DNA of 58,599 nucleotides from Oscillospiraceae bacterium. GTDB lineage: Bacteria; Bacillota; Clostridia; Oscillospirales; Oscillospiraceae. The notes beneath the pieces are model-generated. The model ran no database searches. It was not told the DNA's origin and was given only the letters and a program-made list of their open reading frames with translations. How positions within the stretch are numbered: position 1 is the stretch's first letter; each line of letters begins with the position of its first letter. The position numbers and the translations under genes were made by a program. Where the stretch lies: positions 1 through 58,599 of the forward strand of contig CADAUZ010000014.1 of the NCBI GenBank assembly GCA_902791215.1, written 5' to 3'. Positions 38,495 through 46,377 of this stretch are shown piece by piece.

Positions 38495-38661
38495 TTAAGG
38501 CAACACCGCACAATGCGGCAAGAGCAGATTCCGAGAAAACTTGGGTTCTGATGAGGGCACTTTTTCGCAGATGTACTTTGTGTACCTCAAGAAAAAGTGA
38601 CGAAATCAGGGCACAAGTTTTCCGGAAGATGCCGCAGACGTATTGTGCGGTGTTGCCTTAA
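38495..38661. repeat. 167-bp inverted-repeat element with 20-bp ends, complete copy
   Basis: Left end TTAAGGCAACACCGCACAAT (38495-38514) and right end ATTGTGCGGTGTTGCCTTAA (38642-38661) are perfect inverted repeats. A second, truncated, copy in the opposite orientation lies at 52787-52930 and is nearly identical. On the plus strand the element holds a short open frame ending MYFVYLKKK-stop. It lies between the divergent MscS and HdeD-type genes. It is a MITE-like nonautonomous repeat; the source transposase is not in the window. Confidence 0.9.
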
Positions 38662-38735
38662 TAATAGTATGATTCTTTCCATCCGTCAAGGGGCGAACGT
38701 GCCCGGAAACGATATCCCCAAAATGAAAAATGTCC

Positions 38736-38764
38736 TTGACAAGGGGTGCGATTCACAGTAAGCT
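38736..38764 (+). promoter_or_regulatory. Promoter of the HdeD-like gene
   Basis: TTGACA at 38736-38741, 17 bases, then TAAGCT at 38759-38764. With the repeat at 38495-38661, this accounts for most of the 431-base gap. Confidence 0.5.
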
Positions 38765-38847
38765 TGTATCGGCTGGCAAAAAAAGCACAAATCACATGCA
38801 AAAGCAGCCCCGCCGCACGGCGGAAAAGAAAAACAGGAGGATTCACT

Positions 38848-39939
38848 ATGTCTACCTTTACCCTGATCGTTATCATGAGCGTTCTGATGATCATCGGGGG
38901 CTTCGCCCTGATGGCGACGCCGCTCATCACCTTCATCAGCGCAGGCTATTTCATCATCACGCTGTTCTTTATCTACGGCATCTTCGGCGTCATCCGCGGG
39001 ATCTCCGAAAAGCGCTATGACAAGGAATTTATCTTCGCGGCAGTAAGCCTGGTCCTGGGCCTCATCGGCCTGTTTGTTCCCGGCGCCGCGGCCATGGGCA
39101 ATTATGTGCTGCTCTATATGGCTGCCTGCTGGTTTTTCATCCACGGCATTCTGACCATCGTTGCCGCCGTTGAAAACAAGAAGAACGGCGCTGAGACCGG
39201 CGCTGTGGTGCTGGGCGTCATCCTGGGCGTACTGGAACTGATCACCGCTGTCTACTCCGCGATCCACCCCTCTGTGATGGCTGTCAGCTTCGGCATTCTC
39301 ATCGGTCTCTACTTTGTTGAGTCCGGCATCGACGCGATCGTCGTCGGCATGGTCAAATGCGAAGGCGGCAACAACCTGACCGTTCTGTTCACGGTCATGG
39401 GCATTCTGACGATCATCGGCGGCCTCGGCATGCTCTTCACCCCGCTGCTGACCTTCCTGAGCGTTGGCCCCTGCATCATCATTCTGTTCTTCCTCAACGG
39501 CGTTCTCGGCATTGTCCAGGCGATCTCCGAAAAACGCTACGACAAGGAGTTCTACCTTGCCATTGCAAGCCTCATCCTGGGCATCCTCGGCTGTGTGATC
39601 CCCGGCGCTGCCGCCATGAACAATTCCATCCTTCTCTACATGGCCGGCATCTGGTTCTTTGCCCACGGCATCATGACCATCGTCAAGGCTTTTGAAAGCA
39701 AGAAAAAGAACGCCGGCACCGGCGTCGTGGTGCTCGGCGTTGTGCTGGGCGTGCTGGAGCTGCTGATGGCCGCCTACTCCGTGGCCCATCCCGCGGTGCT
39801 CGCCCTGAGCCTCGGCATCCTGATCGGCCTGTACTTCATTGAGTCCGGCGCCAATATGATCTTCATCGGAAACGCCTTCTCTGAGGCCGTAGCCGCCGGT
39901 CGTGAACAGCAGAAAGCCGCAGCCCGCACCGCGAAATAA
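38848..39939 (+). CDS. Internally duplicated HdeD-like (DUF308) membrane protein
   Basis: A 363-residue, very hydrophobic protein made of two homologous halves, each with about six membrane helices. The repeat is obvious: ISEKRYDKEF, VPGAAAM or IPGAAAM, LLYMA and the run GILIGLYFVESG / GILIGLYFIESG occur once per half. The family is the HdeD/DUF308 group; Escherichia coli HdeD is linked to acid resistance, but the function here is not known. The start at 38848 follows CAGGAGG with good spacing. The esterase-like gene follows 85 bases later without a visible terminator, so the two are probably co-expressed. The duplicated form would make a ready-made pseudo-dimer. Confidence 0.85.
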   Translation: MSTFTLIVIMSVLMIIGGFALMATPLITFISAGYFIITLFFIYGIFGVIRGISEKRYDKEFIFAAVSLVLGLIGLFVPGAAAMGNYVLLYMAACWFFIHGILTIVAAVENKKNGAETGAVVLGVILGVLELITAVYSAIHPSVMAVSFGILIGLYFVESGIDAIVVGMVKCEGGNNLTVLFTVMGILTIIGGLGMLFTPLLTFLSVGPCIIILFFLNGVLGIVQAISEKRYDKEFYLAIASLILGILGCVIPGAAAMNNSILLYMAGIWFFAHGIMTIVKAFESKKKNAGTGVVVLGVVLGVLELLMAAYSVAHPAVLALSLGILIGLYFIESGANMIFIGNAFSEAVAAGREQQKAAARTAK

Positions 39940-40024
39940 GCGCTTCGGGCAGGGACAAAGAGACCGTGTTGTTCGAACAGGCTGCGTAAGAATGCAGCGT
40001 ATCATCCTTCCGGAGAGGTAAAAA

Positions 40025-41998
40025 ATGAAAAAATTATTTACGATTGATGATATCGTTGTCGCTTTCATTTCGGCGCTGGGCTACGGCTTCGGCGAGACGA
40101 TCTCCAAGCTTTTCGGCTGGCCTGAGCTTTTGTGCTACGCTGCAAGCTTTGTTGTCGGTCTCGTATTCTCGGAGATCATCAACAAGATCGCCTTCAGCAA
40201 AGCGGTCCAGAAAAAGCCGATCAACCGGATCCTTACCTATGCTGCGGTCTTTCTCATCTTTCTGATCGCCCAGTACATCTCCACCCGGTGGATGGGCGTG
40301 TCCATGCTCGCTTACGTCAAGGATGAGCTCCTCGGCGTGATCGGCATGCCCATTCTCGGCTTTGTGGTGAACATGCTCATCCGCGGCCTTCGCGTCCGGA
40401 AAATCCGCAAGCTCTACGGGGACGGGAGCGAAGGCTACGTCTTCGATGTCAAGGACAAGGACATTGCGGAGCTGAACAAGCAGAACCAGGCGATCCGGGG
40501 CAAATACAATGCCGACTGCGCGGTAAAAACGAGAACCGGCACCTATGTCGGGGAAAAGTACAAGAAAACCGTCTGCTTCATGGGCATTCCCTACGCAAAG
40601 CCTCCGGTCGGTGAGCTCCGCTGGAAGGCGCCCGAGCCGCTCCCTGACTCGGAGGACGTGTTCGAGGCGAAGAATTTCGGCGCGTCGGCCATACAGGTCG
40701 AACATAAGGGCTCGCTTCTCAAGCAGCACCGGCAGAGCGAAGACTGCCTGACCTTGAACATCTGCGTCAACACCCAGAAGACCAAGGCCAAACGGCCGGT
40801 TCTCGTGCTGTTCCACCAGGGCGACTTCTCTTACGGCGGCTCCGCCGATCCCCTGCTGTACGGGGCCAATTATGTGATCAATCATCCGGACGTTGTGTTC
40901 GTAAGCTTCAACTACCGTCTGGGCATTTTCGGCTTTATTGATTTTTCCGAGGTCCCCGGCGGGGAAGCTTATCCCGATGCCCTGAACCTCGGACTGCTCG
41001 ACCAGATCGCGGCGCTGAAATGGATCAAAGAAAACATCGCCGCTTTCGGCGGCGATCCCGAAAAGGTCACAGTGCTGGGCTTTGAGTCCGGCGCGGCTTC
41101 CATCTATCTGCTCTCCGTCTGCGAACAGGCAAAGGGCCTGTTCCGGAAAGCCTTCCTGTTCGACGGCAACCCGTCGTCCGTCTATATCTCGCCGGAGGCG
41201 TCCAGGGCTCTGGCGAAAAACCTGCTCAGGGAAACCGGGACCTCCACCATGCAGGAGCTTGCGAAGCTCAAAACAGAGGCCCTCAAGGACGCCGCGCAGA
41301 AGCTCTGGCTGAACATGTGCGCGCCGACCTGCGACGGTGTGCTGATCCCGGCGGATATCTATCGCGCCGCTCAGGAGGGCGCCGCCTCCGGCATCAAATT
41401 TGTCATCGGCTTCCCGAGCAACGAGGCGCAGGTATTCCGCTCCGTGCTCGGCGAGCAGAACTATACCGATCTCATTAACGGTTCCGTAGGCGAAATCAAG
41501 GCCATCACAGCCGGTCCCATTGCCGACGCGATACAGGCGTATATCGACAAGGAGGCCGCGTCCTCGACCGAGCTGGAAGCGAAATCGAAGTTCGTCGAGC
41601 AGTGGAACGCACTCATCATTTACCGCAGCGCCGTGAAGCTTTCCCAGGGCGGGAGCAAGGTGCACCTGCTGTACTGGGATGAAAAGCCGCTGATCGAGAA
41701 TCTGGGCTCCGGCACGGTCGACGCGGCAGCAGCGCTGCTCGGAAACGCCGATGCGCTTCAGATGTACGGCAGCGTCATGAACGCGGACCTGTCCGAGGCT
41801 CTGCAGAGCCTGCTGCTGAAATTTATAAACGGCAATGCCCTGCAGCTTTACCCCAACGAGATCAAGGGCATCGATGCCTTCGACTGGAAGGCGTTCCCCA
41901 AGGCGCTGATCATTTCGGACGGGAAATTCACCTGCGGCAAGCTGGAGGACCGGCTGACCGAGGTGGACGGTCTGCTGGATTTTGTCGTACAGTATTGA
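40025..41998 (+). CDS. Membrane-tethered type-B carboxylesterase-like protein, probably inactive
   Basis: 657 residues. The first 140 hold three to four membrane helices; the rest is the type-B carboxylesterase fold (MGIPYAKPPVGELRWKAPEP, SEDCLTLNICVN, VFVSFNYRLGIFGF, NLGLLDQIAALKWIKENIAAFGGDPEKVTV). The serine S355 of the GxSxG elbow is present (GFESGAAS). The oxyanion loop, normally HGGGF, reads HQGDFSYGG, and where the catalytic histidine should stand near residue 565 the sequence is GSGTVDAAAALLGN with no histidine. The enzyme is probably dead, or works differently. Neuroligins show that such folds can serve in binding. GGAGAGG precedes the ATG; a strong terminator follows at 42036. Confidence 0.85.
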   Translation: MKKLFTIDDIVVAFISALGYGFGETISKLFGWPELLCYAASFVVGLVFSEIINKIAFSKAVQKKPINRILTYAAVFLIFLIAQYISTRWMGVSMLAYVKDELLGVIGMPILGFVVNMLIRGLRVRKIRKLYGDGSEGYVFDVKDKDIAELNKQNQAIRGKYNADCAVKTRTGTYVGEKYKKTVCFMGIPYAKPPVGELRWKAPEPLPDSEDVFEAKNFGASAIQVEHKGSLLKQHRQSEDCLTLNICVNTQKTKAKRPVLVLFHQGDFSYGGSADPLLYGANYVINHPDVVFVSFNYRLGIFGFIDFSEVPGGEAYPDALNLGLLDQIAALKWIKENIAAFGGDPEKVTVLGFESGAASIYLLSVCEQAKGLFRKAFLFDGNPSSVYISPEASRALAKNLLRETGTSTMQELAKLKTEALKDAAQKLWLNMCAPTCDGVLIPADIYRAAQEGAASGIKFVIGFPSNEAQVFRSVLGEQNYTDLINGSVGEIKAITAGPIADAIQAYIDKEAASSTELEAKSKFVEQWNALIIYRSAVKLSQGGSKVHLLYWDEKPLIENLGSGTVDAAAALLGNADALQMYGSVMNADLSEALQSLLLKFINGNALQLYPNEIKGIDAFDWKAFPKALIISDGKFTCGKLEDRLTEVDGLLDFVVQY

Positions 41999-42035
41999 CA
42001 ATCTGAGCTTTCATTAAACGTTTTCACCGACAGAA

Positions 42036-42089
42036 ATGCGCGGTTGCCCCACAGACTGTATCTGTGGGGCAACCGCGCATATTTTATTT
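42036..42089 (+). terminator. Terminator of the HdeD-esterase unit
   Basis: A perfect 20-bp stem (42036-42055 with 42061-42080, loop CTGTA) followed by ATTTTATTT. The T-rich tail runs into the -35 box of the next promoter. Confidence 0.93.
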
Positions 42090-42116
42090 GCGTTTTTCGC
42101 CGAAAGACGCTAAAAT
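42088..42116 (+). promoter_or_regulatory. Promoter of the ABC exporter pair
   Basis: TTGCGT at 42088-42093 and TAAAAT at 42111-42116, spacer 17 bases, 30 bases before the first start. Confidence 0.6.
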
Positions 42117-42146
42117 AGAATGAATAAAAATTATAAGAAAGCGTGA

Positions 42147-43900
42147 ATGCCTATGGGAAAGCTCCTGAAGCACCTGAAAAAATACTGGCTTCTCGCCCTG
42201 CTGGCCTCCGGCTTCATGGTGGCGGAGGTCTATGTGGACCTCTACCAGCCGCGCATGATGCAGCGCATCGTCGATGAGGGCATCCTGGGGGTAAACAGCG
42301 GCGGCGTTTCCAACCTCGATCTGGTGATCTCCACCGGCATCAGGATGATGCTGATCGTCATTGCGGGCGGCCTTTGCGGCATCGGCTCGGCGCTCTTTAC
42401 CAACATCGCCGGTCAGAACTACGGCAACGACATCCGCAAGGCCTGCTTTGAAAAGGTCATGCACCTGAGCTTTGAACAGACCGACCGCTTCTCCACCGGC
42501 TCGCTCATCACGCGAATCACAAACGATGTGACCCAGCTCCAGCAGCTTGTCATGCAGCTGATCCGCGGGTTTGTGCGCAGTGTGATGTTCTTTATCGGCG
42601 GTACGGCAGCGCTTCTGCGTCTCAATCTGAGCTTCGGCACGATCGTTGCCTGCGCCTTCCCGCTCATCCTGATCGACATTATCCTGATCGTCTGGCGCAC
42701 GAATCCGCTCTTTACTGTTTTGCAGGAGAGTCTTGACCGCCTCAACGGCATCATTCAGGAGAACGTGGCGGGCATCCGCGTGGTCAAGGCCTTTGTGCAG
42801 GAAAAGAGAGAGGCAGAGCGCTTCGGTGATGCCAACCGCCATCTGGTGGACACACAGTTTAATGTGCAGGTCATGCTCTCTTTTCTGCGCCCTGTCATGA
42901 AAATCGTGCTGAACTTCGCCGTGGTGGGGATTCTCTACGTGGGCTCTGTGAAGGTGCGTCAGGGCAGCGTTGCCCCGGCATGGTCATGGCCGCCATCACC
43001 TACATCTCCCAGATTCTCAACGGCATGATGATGGTGGCGATGATTTTCCAGACTCTCTCGCGCGGCATGGCCGCGGCCAGACGCCTTGGCGAGGTGCTGG
43101 ATACCGATCCCTCCATCGTCCGCGACGAGACCCTTCCTCATTGCACAGAAGGGCAGAAGGGCACGGTCAGCTTCCGCGGCGTGCGCTTTGCTTATGCGGC
43201 CAGCAGCAAGAACGTCCTTCATGACATCGACCTGGACATTGCCGCCGGAGAGACGCTGGCCGTCATCGGTGCCACCGGCTGCGGCAAATCTACCCTTGCA
43301 AACCTCATCCCCCGCTTTTATGACGTGACAGGCGGGCAGATTCTGGTCAATGGCACGGATGTGCGCGCCTGGGAGCTCTCAGAGCTGCGGGAAAGGGTCA
43401 CGCTTTGTCTCCAGAAGAGCGAGCTGTTTTCCACCACGATCCGTGACAACATCGCCATCGGCAGACCCGGTGCCACGCAGGAGGAAATCGAGGCCGCCGC
43501 GAGGGCCGCGCAGGCTGATTCCTTCATCCGGCAGCAGCCGCAGGGCTATGACACCCCGGTTGCCGAGCGCGGCATGAGTCTCTCCGGCGGGCAGCGCCAG
43601 CGCATTGCCATTGCCCGCGCGCTCCTGAAGCGCAGCGAGATTCTGGTTTTTGATGACGCTACCAGCGCCCTCGACCTCAAGACGGAAGCAAAGCTGTACG
43701 AGGTGCTCAACCGAGACTATACGGATGTGACCAAGATCATCATCGCCCAGCGCATCGCATCGGTGCAGAACGCAGACCGCATCGTCGTCATCGACGGCGG
43801 GACCGTCGCCGCCTGCGGCAGCCACCGGGAGCTGATGGCATCCAGCCCCATTTACCGGGATATTTACGATTCCCAGCTTCGAGAGGAGGCGACGGCATGA
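42147..43900 (+). pseudogene. ABC exporter half-transporter with degenerate NBD, frameshifted
   Basis: First subunit of a heterodimeric type IV ABC exporter. The membrane domain (to about 42975) and the rest (from about 42978) are in different frames. One extra C in the CCCC run at 42973-42976 restores the expected reading APGMVMAAITYISQIL, so a single-base loss or a sequencing error broke it. The ATPase domain has Walker A GATGCGKST and signature MSLSGGQRQR, but Walker B reads LVFDDATSALD (Asp for catalytic Glu) and the switch position is Gln (IIAQRIASV). This non-catalytic site is usual for one partner in BmrCD/TM287-288-like pairs. The stop overlaps the next start (ATGA). Substrate unknown; drugs or peptides are typical. 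Confidence 0.85.
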
Positions 43901-45711
43901 GCGGCAGTGTACAGTCCAACTCCGTGCAGCAGGGCTTCGGGCGGCGCGGTCCCAATATCGGCGCGCCGACGGAAAAACCCAAGTCCGGGCGACAGACCCT
44001 CCGGCGTCTTCTTGGCTATTTCCGCCCGGAGATGAAATATGTGGTTTATCTTTCTCTCAGCGTTGTGCTTGCTGTTATGACGGGTGTGATTGCCCCGCGC
44101 CTGCAAAGCAGCGTGATCGACGATCTGGTAGCGCGGGACTTTGTTGCGATCCCCCCGATCCTCGGCATGATGCTCCTCGTGTACATCTTAAACGGCATCG
44201 CAACGCTCCTGCAGGGCTTTCTGTCCGCCCGGCTTGGGCAGCGGGTCATCTATCGCATACGCTCCGAGCTTTTTGAAAAGGTCATTGAGCTTCCCGTCCC
44301 CTTTCTGGACAACCACTCCCACGGGGACCTGATGAGCCGCATGACCAATGATGCCGAAAATGTCTCCAATGTCATCAGCTCCTCATTTGCCTCTCTGTTC
44401 TCCGGCGTGCTGATGCTCATCGCCACGCTTGTCATGATGTGCAGTTACAGCGTCCCGCTGACGCTGCTGACCTGTGTGACGATGCTGCTGACGATCGTTG
44501 TGACCCAGGTGCTCTCCGGCCTCATGCGCAAATACTACCTCAAGCGTCAGGTGCTTCTCGGTCAGCTCAACGGCATTGTGGAGGAGAAGGTCAGCGCCAG
44601 GAAGACCGTCACGGCCTACAATCTCCAGGAGGCCACGATTAAGGACTTCGCCGAGACCAGCGACGCGCTGACCAAGACCGGCATCATCGCGGACGTGATC
44701 GGCAACGCCATGGGGCCGCTGATGAATATGATCAACAACTTCTCCTTTGTGATCGTGGCGGCCTTCGGCGCGTGGTTTGCACTGAAGGGTATGATCTCCG
44801 TCGGCGTGATCTCGGCCTTCATCATCTACTCCAAGCAGTTCAGCCGCCCCATTAACGAGCTTTCGCAGCTCTACGGGCAGATTCAGACTGCCGTTGCCGG
44901 CGCAGAGCGTATTTTCACCGTACTCGACGCCGAGAGCGAGGACAAGAGCGGCGAAAACGCGCTGCCCATCCATGAAGGGATTATTGAATTCAAGCATGTG
45001 AATTTCAGCTACGTCCCCGGCAAGCAGGTGATCCATGACTTCAACCTCAAGGTCGAGGCAGGCAAAAAAATCGCGCTGGTCGGCTCCACCGGCTCCGGAA
45101 AGACCACCGTCGTCAACCTGCTCATGCGCTTTTATGATCTGGACAGCGGCAGCATCACGGTCGACGGGACAGACATCCGGGACATCTCCTGTGACGTACT
45201 GCGCGATGCGGTTGGCATCGTCCTTCAGGACAGCGTTCTGTTCACAGACACGGTGCGCAACAATCTCAAGTACGCAGACCGTACCATCTCCGACAAAAAG
45301 ATGATCGAGGCCGCCGAGATTTCCAACTGCGACAAGGTGGTAGCCGCGCTGCCAGATGGCTATAATACCGTTCTGACCGCGGCGGGCGCGAACCTCTCCC
45401 AGGGCCAGCGCCAGCTTCTGACCATCGGGCGCGCCTTCCTCAGCTATCCGAAGATCCTGATCCTCGACGAGGCCACCTCCAGTGTGGACACCCGCACCGA
45501 AAAGCAGATCCAGAACGCCATGGTGAAGCTGATGAAAAACCGTACCAGCCTCATCATCGCCCACCGTCTGTCCACCATCCGCGACGCAGACCAGATCGTG
45601 GTCATGGAGCAGGGGCACATCATCGAGACCGGCACCCACGATGAGCTGCTTAAAAAGAAGGGCGATTACTACCGTCTGTACATGACCCAGTTTGCCGGTC
45701 AGGCAACGTGA
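43897..45711 (+). CDS. ABC exporter half-transporter, catalytic partner
   Basis: 604 residues, the second subunit of the heterodimeric exporter. An N-terminal extension of about 30 residues is followed by six membrane helices (about 45-320) and a complete ATPase: Walker A LVGSTGSGKTT, Q-loop VLQDSVLF, signature ANLSQGQRQLL (Q for the usual second G), Walker B ILILDEATSSVD with the catalytic glutamate, and switch histidine IIAHRLSTI. It supplies the catalytic glutamate and histidine missing from its partner, as expected for an asymmetric pair. It overlaps the first gene by four bases. If the upstream frameshift is real this protein has no partner. Confidence 0.94.
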   Translation: MSGSVQSNSVQQGFGRRGPNIGAPTEKPKSGRQTLRRLLGYFRPEMKYVVYLSLSVVLAVMTGVIAPRLQSSVIDDLVARDFVAIPPILGMMLLVYILNGIATLLQGFLSARLGQRVIYRIRSELFEKVIELPVPFLDNHSHGDLMSRMTNDAENVSNVISSSFASLFSGVLMLIATLVMMCSYSVPLTLLTCVTMLLTIVVTQVLSGLMRKYYLKRQVLLGQLNGIVEEKVSARKTVTAYNLQEATIKDFAETSDALTKTGIIADVIGNAMGPLMNMINNFSFVIVAAFGAWFALKGMISVGVISAFIIYSKQFSRPINELSQLYGQIQTAVAGAERIFTVLDAESEDKSGENALPIHEGIIEFKHVNFSYVPGKQVIHDFNLKVEAGKKIALVGSTGSGKTTVVNLLMRFYDLDSGSITVDGTDIRDISCDVLRDAVGIVLQDSVLFTDTVRNNLKYADRTISDKKMIEAAEISNCDKVVAALPDGYNTVLTAAGANLSQGQRQLLTIGRAFLSYPKILILDEATSSVDTRTEKQIQNAMVKLMKNRTSLIIAHRLSTIRDADQIVVMEQGHIIETGTHDELLKKKGDYYRLYMTQFAGQAT

Positions 45712-45820
45712 GCTTCCCTCCGCCAAACCTCATAAACGGAAAGCGCCTGCGGTGAAGTTGTGTTTTCGCCCGGCCCGCTGTGTGCCCGACCGCGGCGTCT
45801 GCCGCAGGACCGAGATCAGC

Positions 45821-46108
45821 ATGACCGATGGCAGCGTCGTGAAGGTCGCCTTCAAGTCCGAGGGCAGCTACACCGATTTTGTCGAGACCGTGACGGTCGA
45901 AATGATTCGCAAGGACAGCAGCCCCTTTTGGGTGGCTCTGGGGGATCAGAAGCTTGAGCATTACCTCAACCGCCGCAAGTTCGACGAGGCCAAAGAGGGC
46001 TGGTACTACAGCCAGTCCAAGCGCGCCGTGCTGGTCAAGTATGCAAACCCGAAGCACGACGTAAGCTTGACCGTGAGCTTCGAGGACTTTGATCTGGTAG
46101 GCATGTAG
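45821..46108 (+). pseudogene. C-terminal remnant of a glycoside hydrolase (GH31-like)
   Basis: A 95-residue open frame resembling the last beta domain of a GH31 alpha-glucosidase/xylosidase: FVETVTVEMIRKDSSPFWVALGD, EGWYYSQSKRAVLVKY, then LTVSFEDFDLVGM to the stop (TAGTAA). The catalytic barrel is not in the window, and upstream sequence to the exporter stop does not continue the homology. Probably what is left after deletion of a larger gene. The family call is from pattern memory and is tentative. Confidence 0.45.
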
Positions 46109-46112
46109 TAAA

Positions 46113-46135
46113 AAGCGGAGCTATGGCCTCCGCTT
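46113..46135. other. Short hairpin and gene-poor gap
   Basis: AAGCGGAG and CTCCGCTT with a seven-base loop, without a T-run. In the rest of 46136-46377 I see no convincing gene; open frames there lack ribosome sites and overlap the real signal-peptide start at 46378. Confidence 0.45.
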
Positions 46136-46377
46136 CACGGACAAATCAGTATCGTCGCGCAGTGACTTCTTACAACACTCCTTTCCTCTTCAGGCATGGC
46201 GCTTGTACGCTGTGCGGCCGGTAAAGAACAGCGCATATTTTGAAGAACACTTTACCGGGCCTGGCCCTGCGAGTATAGAGGAAGGAATTCTGTCATCGGC
46301 GATTACGTGGATTGCAGCTAAAACAACGAAACCGGAGATAAACTGCCCGCACCGGCAGGGAAGGGATGATTGGGGCT

